64,000 bases of DNA from CAXXOK01 sp963675655 (GCA_963675655.1 OY776489.1:1550001-1614000); one strand, 5' to 3'. Shown: positions 9,825-19,889, counted from the first letter of the stretch. Notes: generated by a model from the letters alone, not told the origin. Translations and numbers: made by a program.

Positions 9825-11891
9825 CTATCGCGAGTTCTTAACGATACAAGCATGCTGTAGAACCGTTGCATCGTTTTGTGACTGGTCAATGGAATAATCA
9901 TTATGTTTGCAATGAAGAACAGCGCGCTTTACATGCGGTTTGAGCTTTAGATATTCGCATGTCCCTGGACAAAACGGATATAACCCAAGCAAGGAAAAGA
10001 TCACCCATGCAGCCAGGGTTCCTGTGTCATCATCACCTGGATATCCGTCATCTCCTGCACTAAAAGCCTGCTGTAGTATTCTTGCAACCCAGTATTCCGT
10101 TTTTCCTTTTTCATTCAGCACGGCATAGAGATAGGGAATGTGCAAGCTGGGCTGATTGGAAATCGCACACTGGCCAAAATCCATCGCTGCCATCTCCGTC
10201 ATTTCATGAATCTCTCTTCCATACCCTCCGCAGCGATAGTCCGGGTCCATGGCGAATAATTGGTCGATTTTCACAATCAGTTTTTCTTTGCTGCCGAATA
10301 ATGCAGTCAACCCGTCTATATCGTGATTCACGGCAAATAGACTTTGCCACGGGCCGCCTTCGCAATACTCATCGCCCCAGGCAAACGGATCGAATGTTTC
10401 TTTCCAATCTCCGCTGTGATCCTTCCCCCGTATAAACATTACATCCACGTCAAACAGATTCTGATAATTCTTGCTTTGCTTTAGCATTCGCCGGGCATCT
10501 TCATCACGGCCAACTGTTCTTGCAACCTGTGCAATGCAAAAGTCTCCATACGCATAATCCAGCGTTGCGCTTACGCTTTCGGAATACAAGTCACATGGCA
10601 AATACCCATATTTTAAATAGTCCTCCACGCCTTTTCGTCCGTACCGTGCATCCTTCGCTGCATTACTTGCATGTGTAAGGAGCCCTTCCAATGCTTCCTT
10701 TAGTACATCCGCACCACATATGTTTTTCACCGCCGCCTCGGCAATAACAGCATCGATCATTGTCCCCGGCATTGCGCCGGTTTCCGCGGGAGACGGCCAC
10801 TTGGGCAGCCAGCCACAATCCCGATATGTATTGATATACCCTTCCACAATTTCCGAAAACTCTTCCGGCGCGACCAAAGAAAACAATGGGTATACAGTAC
10901 GATACGTATCCCAGGTTCCATGGTTGACATATTTCACACCACGGTATATCTTGCCGGTATCAGCGCAAAAGTGAATAGCATTTCTGTTTTCATCAAGTTC
11001 ATAAAAAACTGAGGGATATAAAAACACTCGATACATACAGCTGTAAAACAGTTTGAGTTGCTCCACACTTTCGCTTTCGATTTCTATTCTTGACAGAGAC
11101 CTTTCCCAGATCCGCTCAGCTTTCGCCCGAATGCTTTCAAAACTTCTCCCTGCCGCTTCTTGCTCCAAATTCCTTTTTGCCTGATCCAGACTGATAAACG
11201 AAGTGGCGAAGCGAACGCATACCGAATGAGAGGACAAGCAAGCATTGATGCCGCAATCTTTTTGATCAATACAGATCGCATTTTCGCTTTTGCCCCTGCA
11301 ATCCATCACAAAACTATCATTTTCTTGCAAGGCACAATCAAACGCAAAAATGAAATACATCCTGAAGTTTTCAGCGCATTTGTTGGCGCAATATGTTGTA
11401 TACCCTGTGATAGCTTTATTATCAACGTCAATCGCAAAACCGGATGTGCCTTTGGCAAATAAAGAGAAACCGGCTCGTTCATCTCCCGAATATGTCAACC
11501 TGATAATTCCGCCTCGCATCGTTGGCGCAAGTTCCAGCGCCGTTTTGTATCTGAGCAGATTCACATGCATGCAGTGCGGCTGCAAGCGCGTATCTTCCGG
11601 CTTGAAACCAGACCATCGCATATTCGGATCCATTGTGAACGTTTCACGCTGGGGCAGCATAACTAAAGGCGTATAGTCTCCGATCCAGGGGCTTGGCTGA
11701 TGTGTCAGCCGGATTCCTTCTAACGATCTATCATCCGGATGATAAAACCAAGGGTTACGATTGCTGTTTGTTTGCAGCGTAAACCCGTTCATACCAAACG
11801 GCAGCTGCACTATCGGCAGCGTATTTCCGTTAGAATAGCGGGAAGAAGACCGTGTGCCTTGCTTGATATTAACGTATTGACTATACGGCAT
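9825..11891 (-). CDS. GH92-type alpha-mannosidase
   Basis: A 688-residue protein matching the GH92 family, calcium-dependent exo-acting alpha-mannosidases. Recognisable parts are the N-terminal beta domain (ending near residue 230) and the helical barrel with the GYPGDDDTGTLAAWVIFSLLG segment near residue 645, equivalent to the NDD-GQMSAW motif of the family, followed by the YPFCPGTCEYLKLKPH region. No signal peptide is evident, so it probably acts in the cytoplasm on imported oligosaccharide. It lies 20 bases after a membrane-anchored unknown gene and just before GDPD. Removing terminal alpha-mannose fits the neighbouring GH130 and the sugar ABC importer. Linkage specificity cannot be told. 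Confidence 0.85.
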   Translation of the reverse strand: MPYSQYVNIKQGTRSSSRYSNGNTLPIVQLPFGMNGFTLQTNSNRNPWFYHPDDRSLEGIRLTHQPSPWIGDYTPLVMLPQRETFTMDPNMRWSGFKPEDTRLQPHCMHVNLLRYKTALELAPTMRGGIIRLTYSGDERAGFSLFAKGTSGFAIDVDNKAITGYTTYCANKCAENFRMYFIFAFDCALQENDSFVMDCRGKSENAICIDQKDCGINACLSSHSVCVRFATSFISLDQAKRNLEQEAAGRSFESIRAKAERIWERSLSRIEIESESVEQLKLFYSCMYRVFLYPSVFYELDENRNAIHFCADTGKIYRGVKYVNHGTWDTYRTVYPLFSLVAPEEFSEIVEGYINTYRDCGWLPKWPSPAETGAMPGTMIDAVIAEAAVKNICGADVLKEALEGLLTHASNAAKDARYGRKGVEDYLKYGYLPCDLYSESVSATLDYAYGDFCIAQVARTVGRDEDARRMLKQSKNYQNLFDVDVMFIRGKDHSGDWKETFDPFAWGDEYCEGGPWQSLFAVNHDIDGLTALFGSKEKLIVKIDQLFAMDPDYRCGGYGREIHEMTEMAAMDFGQCAISNQPSLHIPYLYAVLNEKGKTEYWVARILQQAFSAGDDGYPGDDDTGTLAAWVIFSLLGLYPFCPGTCEYLKLKPHVKRAVLHCKHNDYSIDQSQNDATVLQHACIVKNSR

Positions 11892-11911
11892 AATGCCTCC
11901 TCCCGTCTGTA

Positions 11912-13096
11912 TTAGTCCGTATCTGCAAACAGCGCAATCGAATAGGGTGAGACTTCTACCAGCACAGCGGTCAGCGAAAGCAGATCGTTGTTGCTGTTTC
12001 TGGCAGTATAGTCAAGATAGATATAATAGTTATCTTCTACATGTATTGTATCTGTGTATGTTTCCGCAGTCAGGTTGGGTATAAAGGACTTCATCGACTG
12101 CCTATCATTTTTGCGTAGGTCTATAATATCGGTAATAAACGCCATATACGCGGTGAAGGCTTGGTGATACGAAGCTTTCATCGCCTTAGGCTCCGCTTGC
12201 CCCAACGGCGTTCGATCCAGCAACATTCGATATATATCCTTGACGTCACCTTGGTCAACGACTACGGTTTTGCCCTGCTTTTCCCGCAAAAAACACCAAA
12301 GCATTCCCATCACTTCGGATTCCTTGTCTTTTGCGTAAATTCCGTAGTCATTCTGATACTGATCTGTGTATTCTGCCAAATCAAAACTGGTGTCAACCCC
12401 TTGAAGCACCTTTGCCTTGACATATGCATAGAATCCATCATAGTAGTCATAGAGAATCACTTCCTGATAGGTATTCAAGCCCTGATCGTGTGTCCATTGA
12501 TCGTAGAAATAGTAAAAATCATGCAGCGCAGCATCGTTGAAATAACATTGTTTCGCGCTTTCAATCATTGCATAGCGGTCAAAGCTGATGGTTTCGTTTT
12601 GGTTCACACTCGGAAAGTAATCAATGCTTGAGGGATTGAGCATCGCGGTTGATGTAAAGGCATAGTGATAAGCATGTGCGATTGCCCTGGCAACCGGGTC
12701 TCCCAGGACTTCATCACAATTGATAATCACAGTATCCAACCCATTGGCAATCAACCTGTATTGATTGCAGTGTTGAATCGTTGTGTCGAGCGTTTCATAA
12801 TTGACTGCAAGCTTTTTTTGATTCTGAATCAGGCATGCCGCTTGTATTTGATGGTTTACCAGCAAAATATCCATGCCGATATCATCCAGTGTTATACCGT
12901 CGACATACGGCACGGAATGGTTTTGGATAACGGCATCAGCCACTGCAGCCAGTTCCGGAGGGATTCTTCCATCTCCTATGATTTCAAACGATGTGTTCAC
13001 CTTATGAATGCTGTTAAAAGCAAATCCTAAGAATAACGCAAGTAAAATACCGACCAGGATTATTGCGGCAATCATTTTTCGCGTGCTGAATGCCAT
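11912..13096 (-). CDS. membrane-anchored protein of unknown function
   Basis: 394 residues. A single hydrophobic segment at residues 7-27 (AAIILVGILLALFLGFAF) is followed by a long soluble domain that should face outside, since the N-terminus is basic and short. I recognise no family. The domain is rich in aromatic and acidic residues (for example DFYYFYDQWTHDQG and EVILYDYYDGFYAYVK) and has no HExxH or other obvious catalytic motif. It is translated 21 bases after GH130 and 20 bases before GH92, so it is very probably part of the operon. A substrate-capturing or wall-associated partner of the importer is possible. Confidence 0.65.
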   Translation of the reverse strand: MAFSTRKMIAAIILVGILLALFLGFAFNSIHKVNTSFEIIGDGRIPPELAAVADAVIQNHSVPYVDGITLDDIGMDILLVNHQIQAACLIQNQKKLAVNYETLDTTIQHCNQYRLIANGLDTVIINCDEVLGDPVARAIAHAYHYAFTSTAMLNPSSIDYFPSVNQNETISFDRYAMIESAKQCYFNDAALHDFYYFYDQWTHDQGLNTYQEVILYDYYDGFYAYVKAKVLQGVDTSFDLAEYTDQYQNDYGIYAKDKESEVMGMLWCFLREKQGKTVVVDQGDVKDIYRMLLDRTPLGQAEPKAMKASYHQAFTAYMAFITDIIDLRKNDRQSMKSFIPNLTAETYTDTIHVEDNYYIYLDYTARNSNNDLLSLTAVLVEVSPYSIALFADTD

Positions 13097-13117
13097 ACTT
13101 CACCGCCTTTTGCGCCA

Positions 13118-14062
13118 CTAAATTATGAATAATTCCATGATACTCTTCATCGACATTTTAGCAACTCCCATGCTTTGGTCCGCACCGGCATAGTAGACAT
13201 ACAGATCATCTCCCATGATCACCTGTCCGCAACTGAATACTACATTGGGCACCTGTCCATCCAGTTCCCAATCGAGCTCCGGCGTTAGAATGGGGTCATC
13301 TTGCCTGTATAGCACCTTAGCGGGATCGTCTTTATCCAGCAGCATCAGACCAAGCGAATATTGCGCGTACTCTCCCCTGCCACCGAAATCCTTTTTAGCT
13401 ACACTCACACCATGATATATCAAGATAAACCCTTTTTCCGTTTCAATCGGAGGCCCGGCAATTCCGATTTTGTGGTTTTCCCAGGTGCTTCCAGGAATTG
13501 GTTCCGCCAATACGCTGTGATTGTAAAACGTTTTCAAATCCTTCGAATATCCGATGCATATATTGGGCGAACGCCTGTGCAGCAGCACATATTCTCCATT
13601 GATTTTTCTTGGAAACAGCGTTGCGTCCTTGTTTGGCTCGTCCAGAACCACTCTGTGATTCGTCCAATGGATTAAATCCTGACTGGACGACATGCAAATC
13701 CTGTAATCCCCAGGATACCGCCCGCCATACCCAGTGTACAGCATGTAATAGATACCATCTGCTTTGATTACGCGAGGGTCTTCGCATCCTCTCTGCCACT
13801 GTGTACCTTCTTGCGGACCCAGAACATAGTCCGGGTCACGGGCAAAGTGAATACCATCCGTGCTTACAGCATGGCCGATATGATTCATGTATTTCTTATT
13901 TTCTCTGCCATTGCAGCTTACATCTGTCGCCCTGTAAAACAGATGAACGACCCCGTCTGCCTTGATCGCACCCGCATTGAAGCAGCTTGCTCTTTCCCAA
14001 CTGTTGCTTTTATTTGTTGTTAAAATCGGCTGCGCGGTAATCCTCTCAAGCGCAATTTTCAT
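13118..14062 (-). CDS. GH130-family mannoside phosphorylase/hydrolase
   Basis: A 314-residue five-bladed propeller enzyme of GH130, the family of beta-mannoside phosphorylases releasing mannose 1-phosphate (some members are hydrolases). The GCEDPR motif at residues 92-97, carrying the candidate general acid D95, is plain, as are the propeller repeats such as IYYMLYTGYGG and YVLLHRRSP. It overlaps the preceding glycosyltransferase gene by 4 bases (ATGA), so the two are translationally coupled. With GH92 and the GH13_18 phosphorylase it points to an intracellular route that conserves bond energy as sugar phosphates. Whether the linkage is beta-1,4, beta-1,2 or on a glycerate conjugate is undetermined. 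Confidence 0.85.
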   Translation of the reverse strand: MKIALERITAQPILTTNKSNSWERASCFNAGAIKADGVVHLFYRATDVSCNGRENKKYMNHIGHAVSTDGIHFARDPDYVLGPQEGTQWQRGCEDPRVIKADGIYYMLYTGYGGRYPGDYRICMSSSQDLIHWTNHRVVLDEPNKDATLFPRKINGEYVLLHRRSPNICIGYSKDLKTFYNHSVLAEPIPGSTWENHKIGIAGPPIETEKGFILIYHGVSVAKKDFGGRGEYAQYSLGLMLLDKDDPAKVLYRQDDPILTPELDWELDGQVPNVVFSCGQVIMGDDLYVYYAGADQSMGVAKMSMKSIMELFII

Positions 14063-15423
14063 GCCTGGTCATCCCAGTTAAGCAAAGGCTGTATCAGTTT
14101 ATCCAGCGCTTCCAAAGACAGGTGCTCTTTTGCAATATTGAAGTTCTTCTCAACACATGTGCGGTATTGGTTATGATCACACAGATAGGCAACGCAGGTC
14201 TCAGCGGCTTTCTTCAACACATGCTCTTTGATTTGTGCCAGGTTGTCTGTTCCGGTCGTATAAGTGTCGCCAAGGGAGATATAATCAAACCCATAAGCTT
14301 TAATATCGCTTTTAAAAACGCTGTATTCAAACACAACTTGCGGTTTTTTTGCAAAAATGCCTTCCAAAAACTGATTCCCCCACCCTTCATAAATGCTTGG
14401 ATAGGTGATCAAATCACAATACACATACGCATCCCACAGGGAATACACTTTTGAACCGTCCGGCAGCGTTTTCCTGCTGTGATCAATCAGATCCGGTTTG
14501 AGGATCAGATTCACATGCTTCTTTGCCGCCAACTCCACCAATTTTTGCTCATAATTGTCCGCACCTTCGTGCATGCCAACCATCAGCAATGTCATTTTTG
14601 TCTGTTCATCAAATACTTTGCAATTGTATAAGGTTTTTCCAATCATAGCCTGTTTGTATTCGGGCGTATCCAGCAGCGCAACCAGCTCAATGGCAAGCTC
14701 AATCGCCTTTCTGTTTGTCACGCGGGTTGCCTGCAGAAACACTATTTCGTTATCCCCGATGCCCATATCCCGCAGATAGCTTTGATTGTAGGCATCGGCT
14801 GTCCATAGTTTGTTTTGGAAGTCAAACACATTGGGTACGACTTGGCTTTCCAATCCCTTGTTAGAGAGCAGATCATTCTTTGCCAGTTTGTTGATCACAA
14901 CATGTCGCATATACGAAAGCTGTACAGGCGGATAATATGTCTCAAGCAGACTCTTTGCGTATTCGCTTTTCGGGTTATTAAAATAGCTTCTTTCCCAGTA
15001 AAAATCATGATGATGCCCAAGTACCTTTACCTTTGTTTTCAGCGCAGCACTTGTGATCGCCATGGCAATATGCGGGCTTCTTCCCAATGACAGCAGATTA
15101 TTGGGGATCAAGAGATCAATCTGTTTGTCTTGGATGACATGAATTAGTTTTCGCTCAATGATATCCGCAAGCTTTTGAATTCTATCTTGTAACACCGCGG
15201 TTGACAATACTGAAGCATCTTCAAAACAGGCTGCATTGATCAGCGCATCTTCTTTGCTCCAGTAGCCCATTTCATCAATAACAACAGCGTCCTGCAAGCC
15301 GGCTGACCCTGCTATATAGTATACCTTGTGCCCGTTTCTCTCCAGTACCTTTTTCCATTTGTCCATTTCAAGAGAGACGCCATCGGTTTCTCCCACGCGG
15401 AAGTGTGTCATTGCGATATTCAT
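14059..15423 (-). CDS. GT4-like glycosyltransferase
   Basis: A 454-residue two-Rossmann-domain (GT-B) protein. The N-terminal segment HFRVGETDGVSLEMDKW and the C-terminal nucleotide-sugar site with YPSIYEGWGNQFLEG (E-x7-E type) are typical of GT4 retaining transferases. It sits inside a catabolic operon, between the ABC ATPase and GH130, so it may act in reverse or make a related glycoside. Mannosylglucosylglycerate-type synthases of thermophiles also belong to GT-B families, which suggests a solute-cycling role, but that is inference. It starts at ATG 15423, 18 bases after the ATPase stop. Confidence 0.75.
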   Translation of the reverse strand: MNIAMTHFRVGETDGVSLEMDKWKKVLERNGHKVYYIAGSAGLQDAVVIDEMGYWSKEDALINAACFEDASVLSTAVLQDRIQKLADIIERKLIHVIQDKQIDLLIPNNLLSLGRSPHIAMAITSAALKTKVKVLGHHHDFYWERSYFNNPKSEYAKSLLETYYPPVQLSYMRHVVINKLAKNDLLSNKGLESQVVPNVFDFQNKLWTADAYNQSYLRDMGIGDNEIVFLQATRVTNRKAIELAIELVALLDTPEYKQAMIGKTLYNCKVFDEQTKMTLLMVGMHEGADNYEQKLVELAAKKHVNLILKPDLIDHSRKTLPDGSKVYSLWDAYVYCDLITYPSIYEGWGNQFLEGIFAKKPQVVFEYSVFKSDIKAYGFDYISLGDTYTTGTDNLAQIKEHVLKKAAETCVAYLCDHNQYRTCVEKNFNIAKEHLSLEALDKLIQPLLNWDDQA

Positions 15424-15441
15424 GATTGTATCCTTCTACCC

Positions 15442-16536
15442 TTACTTGATTCTTTTTTCAGTTTCCGCATCAAACAACATGTACTTATCATTCATTGCGA
15501 TGTGAATTTCCTGTCCCACTTTGTAGGACATCACATCGCTCGTAACCAGCTTGATCTGTTTGCCGTCCAATTCTACAACGATGATGGTGTGCGATCCCTG
15601 GGGCTCGATAAACAGAATTTTTTTAGTGATGAGAATGCTCGGATCCTTGTCATCACTCACAATCTCAAAATTCTCCGGTCTGATTCCCAGAACAATTTTC
15701 GTCTTCCCGGTTTCCCGTAGCTTATCTGCAAGCGGTTGGTCAACGGTATGCGTGAACAGACTGTGTTTCAGGTTCACTTCATCCTTTGTGATCTCCGCTT
15801 CAACGTTCAGGAAATTTGTTGGCGGCGATCCAATAAAGTTAGCAACAAACATCGTTTCACAGTCATGGTAAATTTCATTCGGTGTTCCAATCTGTTCAAT
15901 TGCGCCCATTCGCATCACAACTATACGGTCTGCCAGAGACATCGCTTCGGACTGGTCATGGGTCACAAAGATCGTCGTCGCCCCTAGCTGTTCATGCGCA
16001 TTTTTCAGTTCTGTCCGCATAGATACGCGAAGTTTCGCATCTAGATTGGATAAGGGTTCATCCATTAAAAACAGCTTCGGCTTGACCGCCATTGCACGTG
16101 CTACTGCAACCCTTTGCCGCTGGCCGCCGGACAAATTGGCCGGGTACCGATCCAAGTACTCCGTGATATTAGCCATTCCGGCCACTTCTTTGATGCGCTC
16201 CTGCCGTTCCTGTTGGGGCAGTTTCTTCAGCTTGAGCGGGTACTCAATATTCTGCCGTACTGTCATATGCGGCCATACGGCATAGGACTGGAAGATCATC
16301 GATACGTTTCTATCCTTTGGGGAAAGATCCTTTATCGAACGCTCTTCCAGCAATATATCACCGGATGTTACATCTTCCAGCCCGGCAATCATCCGCATGG
16401 TCGTCGTCTTTCCGCAGCCGGAAGGCCCGAGTAACACAAGAAATTCGCCTTTATCGATGCCCAGGTTCATTTTATCAACAGCAACAATTTTGCCTTGAAA
16501 TACCTTTGACAGATTCTCCAATTTTAAATATTCCAC
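15442..16536 (-). CDS. sugar ABC transporter ATPase (MsmK/UgpC/MalK type)
   Basis: A 364-residue ATPase with Walker A GPSGCGKTT (residues 37-45), signature LSGGQRQRV, Walker B LFLMDEPLSN and a C-terminal TOBE-like regulatory domain (about 240-364), the arrangement of CUT1 carbohydrate importers. It follows the two permease genes by 18 bases. Many Bacillota use one such ATPase for several importers, so it may also energise permeases elsewhere. Confidence 0.92.
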   Translation of the reverse strand: MEYLKLENLSKVFQGKIVAVDKMNLGIDKGEFLVLLGPSGCGKTTTMRMIAGLEDVTSGDILLEERSIKDLSPKDRNVSMIFQSYAVWPHMTVRQNIEYPLKLKKLPQQERQERIKEVAGMANITEYLDRYPANLSGGQRQRVAVARAMAVKPKLFLMDEPLSNLDAKLRVSMRTELKNAHEQLGATTIFVTHDQSEAMSLADRIVVMRMGAIEQIGTPNEIYHDCETMFVANFIGSPPTNFLNVEAEITKDEVNLKHSLFTHTVDQPLADKLRETGKTKIVLGIRPENFEIVSDDKDPSILITKKILFIEPQGSHTIIVVELDGKQIKLVTSDVMSYKVGQEIHIAMNDKYMLFDAETEKRIK

Positions 16537-16554
16537 GTCTCTTCCTCCTACCGG

Positions 16555-17595
16555 TTACAATTTCACATTGCCCCACAACTGGTTAATGTAATTTTTAATG
16601 ACGAATGTAAACACCAATGCCGGTGCGATCTGGATTAGTGCACCGGCCGCGGCAAGCTGTATCTCTCCGCTGCTGCCGATTGCTTTATAGATGAGTAGCG
16701 ACAGCGTAGGATTATTGTTTGCCAGAATCAATGCCGTAATTGAATCGTTCCAAGCTGCAAGGAACGCATACATGCTGCACGCTACCAGTCCCGGGAATGC
16801 AAGCGGTAAGGTAATTCTGAAAAACGTCTGCACCCTATTAGCGCCAAACACCAGCGATGCTTCTTCCAGCTCTACGCTGATGCCTTTGAAAATGCTGTTT
16901 GTAATCCAGGCTGTCAGGGCGATGTTTCCGACTGAGTATACAATGGCCAGCCCGATCATGGTATTGGAAAGCCCCATTTTAATCAGGATCACCAGCATTG
17001 GAATGGCAATCGCGACTGCCGGAAACATTCTCACAAGCAGCAGCACCATGTTGATGTTTTTCTTGAATTTAATTCTGTATCGTGCCAGCGTATATCCGGT
17101 CAGCGATCCGATACTCAATGAAATTAAAATCGTCCAGCCCGCCGCTGTCAGCGAGTTCAGGGCTGATCGTTCAGCACCGTTTGTGATGGTGAAAAACGTT
17201 TTGAAGTTGTAAAGCAAATCCTTTTTGTACTTTAGGTACACCGCTTCCCCGTTCTGGGCCGGTGCAAAATCCGCTTCTACATCTTCATTGGTCAGCACAA
17301 CGGAGTATCGGGTCTGCAAATAGCGCCGCAGTTTGTCTATTTTACCGGAATAAATCTTGAGCTCATATTCATTCAAGCTATCTTCATAGACTGAAATGTA
17401 GTACATTTCGTCTTTGTATTCTACTTTGACATCGTAGATTGTTTTAGGAAGAAACGATCTTGGCACCGTATATACTTCATTTGCCGAATAAAACGCAGTC
17501 ATCAGAAATGAAAGGAACGGCACCATAACCGCAAGAACGATTGTAGCAATAATGATGGAAAAGACTGCTTTATTCACGGCTTTTCTAATTCTCAT
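16555..17595 (-). CDS. sugar ABC transporter permease, MalG type
   Basis: An inner-membrane permease of the CUT1 family, about 346 residues. The EAA loop EEASLVFGANRVQTFFRITLP, which docks on the ATPase, is clear, and six membrane segments are evident. A soluble loop of about 105 residues (roughly 37-140, with DVKVEYKDEMYYISVYED) follows the first membrane segment, longer than in typical MalG-like proteins of this type. ATG at 17595 is preferred: it has AAGGAGA at a good distance and lies one base after the upstream permease stop. The ATG at 17604 has too short a spacer. Confidence 0.88.
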   Translation of the reverse strand: MRIRKAVNKAVFSIIIATIVLAVMVPFLSFLMTAFYSANEVYTVPRSFLPKTIYDVKVEYKDEMYYISVYEDSLNEYELKIYSGKIDKLRRYLQTRYSVVLTNEDVEADFAPAQNGEAVYLKYKKDLLYNFKTFFTITNGAERSALNSLTAAGWTILISLSIGSLTGYTLARYRIKFKKNINMVLLLVRMFPAVAIAIPMLVILIKMGLSNTMIGLAIVYSVGNIALTAWITNSIFKGISVELEEASLVFGANRVQTFFRITLPLAFPGLVACSMYAFLAAWNDSITALILANNNPTLSLLIYKAIGSSGEIQLAAAGALIQIAPALVFTFVIKNYINQLWGNVKL

Positions 17596-17596
17596 A

Positions 17597-18466
17597 TTAC
17601 TCATTCTCCTTCCGGCTGTTGATGCGCAGGTACAGCACGGCGGCTATCAGCACAATCACAGTAACGATTACAGAGTATGCCAGCGCGCTTTTAAAGCTTG
17701 TCTCAATTTCCGAGACCTCAGCCGTGTAATAGGCAATGCGCTCCACCAGAAAAGGCACTCTGCCGTAGCCAAAGATCATCACGGCTATTGCCCAAATCTG
17801 TATCGCCGCAATCATGCGCAGAATAATTGCGGTTACGATGGTCGGCCTTAAAATGGGAATGGTAATATCCTTGATAACCTGCCATCTGCTAGCGCCAAAT
17901 ATACTGGCGGCTTCTTCGAATTCCTTATTAAGGTTTTGCAAGCCTGCAAGCAAAATGATCATAACGCTTGGCAGTACTGTCCATGTATCAATCAGAACCA
18001 GAAAGCCCAACGCTTCGACGCCTTCCACTGTCAGCCATTTCAGCGGTTTTGAAATAATATGGAAATTAAGCAGTAGATTATTAACCCAGCCAAAGGAGGC
18101 AAACCCCGTTTTCCATAGTACGGCAACCGCCATCTGCGGTACTGCCATTGGAATCAGTGCGATGAATAATAATATTTTGACGCCTTTAAACTTCTTGTTA
18201 AGCAATAGCGCCAGCATTAGAGCAAGTACAAACTGCAGAATAACAGAGATAATTGCAAACCCCGCAGAATTAAAAAACGCAGTTTTGAATACAGGTTCAC
18301 TAAATACAGAAATATAGTTCGCAAATGTGAGCGTTCCATCTACATTTGTAACGCTCTCCACCAATGCAGTAATAACCGGACGAAGCCAAAACACAATATA
18401 GTAAAGCAACGCTGGTGTAAGCAGTAGATAGGGTAACCATTTTTTAACTCTTCTTTTCATAAGCAT
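17597..18466 (-). CDS. sugar ABC transporter permease, MalF type
   Basis: A 289-residue permease with six membrane segments and the EAA motif EEAASIFGASRWQVIKDIT, partner of the MalG-type gene directly downstream. Together with the binding protein and MsmK-type ATPase it completes a carbohydrate importer. It is separated from the binding-protein gene by a 175-base gap containing a strong hairpin. Confidence 0.9.
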   Translation of the reverse strand: MLMKRRVKKWLPYLLLTPALLYYIVFWLRPVITALVESVTNVDGTLTFANYISVFSEPVFKTAFFNSAGFAIISVILQFVLALMLALLLNKKFKGVKILLFIALIPMAVPQMAVAVLWKTGFASFGWVNNLLLNFHIISKPLKWLTVEGVEALGFLVLIDTWTVLPSVMIILLAGLQNLNKEFEEAASIFGASRWQVIKDITIPILRPTIVTAIILRMIAAIQIWAIAVMIFGYGRVPFLVERIAYYTAEVSEIETSFKSALAYSVIVTVIVLIAAVLYLRINSRKENE

Positions 18467-18590
18467 CTCATTTTCTATATTCGGCCAGTGTATAATCGGT
18501 TTGAAGCCGGTATTGATGTATGCAATGAATCCAGTGTCTTCTTATGGCAAACAGGGCATTGAACGCAATCCATGCAGAAATCCATGGAAG

Positions 18591-18624
18591 GGGAAGAGAG
18601 CGAAGGAAACCACGCTCTCTTCCC
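18591..18624 (-). terminator. stem-loop between binding protein and permease genes
   Basis: GGGAAGAGAGCG and its exact reverse complement (18613-18624) are separated by 10 bases. There is no T-run after it on the minus strand, so it probably stabilises or attenuates the operon transcript, giving more binding protein than permease, rather than ending it outright. Confidence 0.65.
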
Positions 18625-18641
18625 GTATACCTTTTGCCTAC

Positions 18642-19889
18642 TTAATTGGCAACTTCAAGCGCTTCCAGCGCTGCTTGCTGTGCGTTGAGATAGTTGACAT
18701 CTACAACGCCTTTGTCATCCCACAGTTTTTTGAACGTTTCGTCAAATACGGTCTTCACTGCTGCCCAATCGGTGTACAGAGAACCCGGTACGCCGTGGGG
18801 GATGCCGGCCTGCAACGTGATCAAGCCCATGTTTACAACTTCGTCGGCCGGTTCAGAACCGAGCACATCCACAACTTCCTGTACGGGAGGAATGGTGCCG
18901 CCGATGCCCTGGGTGATCTTGTAAAGCACTTCAGGCTGAAGCATGAATTTCACAAATTGCTGTGCCGCATCCAGTTTTTCTGTTCCTGCAGTGATACCAA
19001 TTCCCCATGCGCCGGCGATGGTGCCATTGCCTTCAGGGCCGGCCGGAGCGGGAGCAATCGAAAACTGTGCGGGAGCAGAAGCATAGACCTGGCCTACAGG
19101 ACCCATGTGATGGAAGGACAGCCAAGCTTCGCCAGACTTCATCATATCAGCGGGATCGCCATAGGAGAATGAAGTTTCTGCGATAGCGTTCGCTGCGATC
19201 ATTTCGCCGACAAGTTCCCAAGCGCTGATCATGCTTTCAGTATTGATTTCAGGGAACCCTGCGCCGTAGGACAGCCCGATGCCGCCCATTTGATATACCA
19301 TAGACTTAACGGCCAGCGCCGGCATTGCTGTTTTCGCTTCGCCTTCGCCTGCGGCAATCGCAATTGCCCAGTCTTTGTACTGTTCCCAGGTAATGGCGTT
19401 CAGATCGACGCCCTCAGGCAGATATGCCAGTGCTTTGTTGTTGGCAATCACCAGATATACGTCTGCAGAGATCGGTACATAGTAAGTGACGCCATCAGCG
19501 CTTGTGGAATCGTTGAAGGCCGGCAGCACGGTAATCGCTGCTTCTTCCACCACACTGTTCAGGCTTTGTACGTAACCGTTGTTGATGAATTTCGTCATAT
19601 CACCGCTGTGCGTGATCACAACATCAGATGTCCATTCGCCGGAATCCTTCATTGCCTTCATCATGTCCTGAATGTTGTCCACAACTTCCAGTTCGACTTT
19701 GATGCCGGTCAGGTTTTCAAACTCGGTAAGAGCTTCTTCACGAACATACTGCTGTTCTTCGGGTTTGGACCAAAGCCCTGATGTAACTTTGATCGTAGTC
19801 TGCGCCTCATCAGCAACGGCTTGCGTTAAGCCGATCGCCAACGTTGCAAACATTGTGAGTGCCATGACGACTGAGAGTAGTTTTTTCAT
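18642..19889 (-). CDS. sugar ABC transporter substrate-binding protein (family 1)
   Basis: A secreted binding protein of the CUT1 type, 415 residues. The start at 19889 is set by ATAGGAGGCATTGGA directly upstream; the longer reading from 19928 lacks one. The signal peptide (KKLLSVVMALTMFATLAIG) ends near AVADEAQ. There is no lipobox cysteine, which is unusual for a Gram-positive binding protein; it may be held by the permease or released. The mature part has the two-lobed SBP_bac_1 pattern (FENLTGIKVELEVVD; WEQYKDWAIAIAAGEGE). Confidence 0.88.
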   Translation of the reverse strand: MKKLLSVVMALTMFATLAIGLTQAVADEAQTTIKVTSGLWSKPEEQQYVREEALTEFENLTGIKVELEVVDNIQDMMKAMKDSGEWTSDVVITHSGDMTKFINNGYVQSLNSVVEEAAITVLPAFNDSTSADGVTYYVPISADVYLVIANNKALAYLPEGVDLNAITWEQYKDWAIAIAAGEGEAKTAMPALAVKSMVYQMGGIGLSYGAGFPEINTESMISAWELVGEMIAANAIAETSFSYGDPADMMKSGEAWLSFHHMGPVGQVYASAPAQFSIAPAPAGPEGNGTIAGAWGIGITAGTEKLDAAQQFVKFMLQPEVLYKITQGIGGTIPPVQEVVDVLGSEPADEVVNMGLITLQAGIPHGVPGSLYTDWAAVKTVFDETFKKLWDDKGVVDVNYLNAQQAALEALEVAN

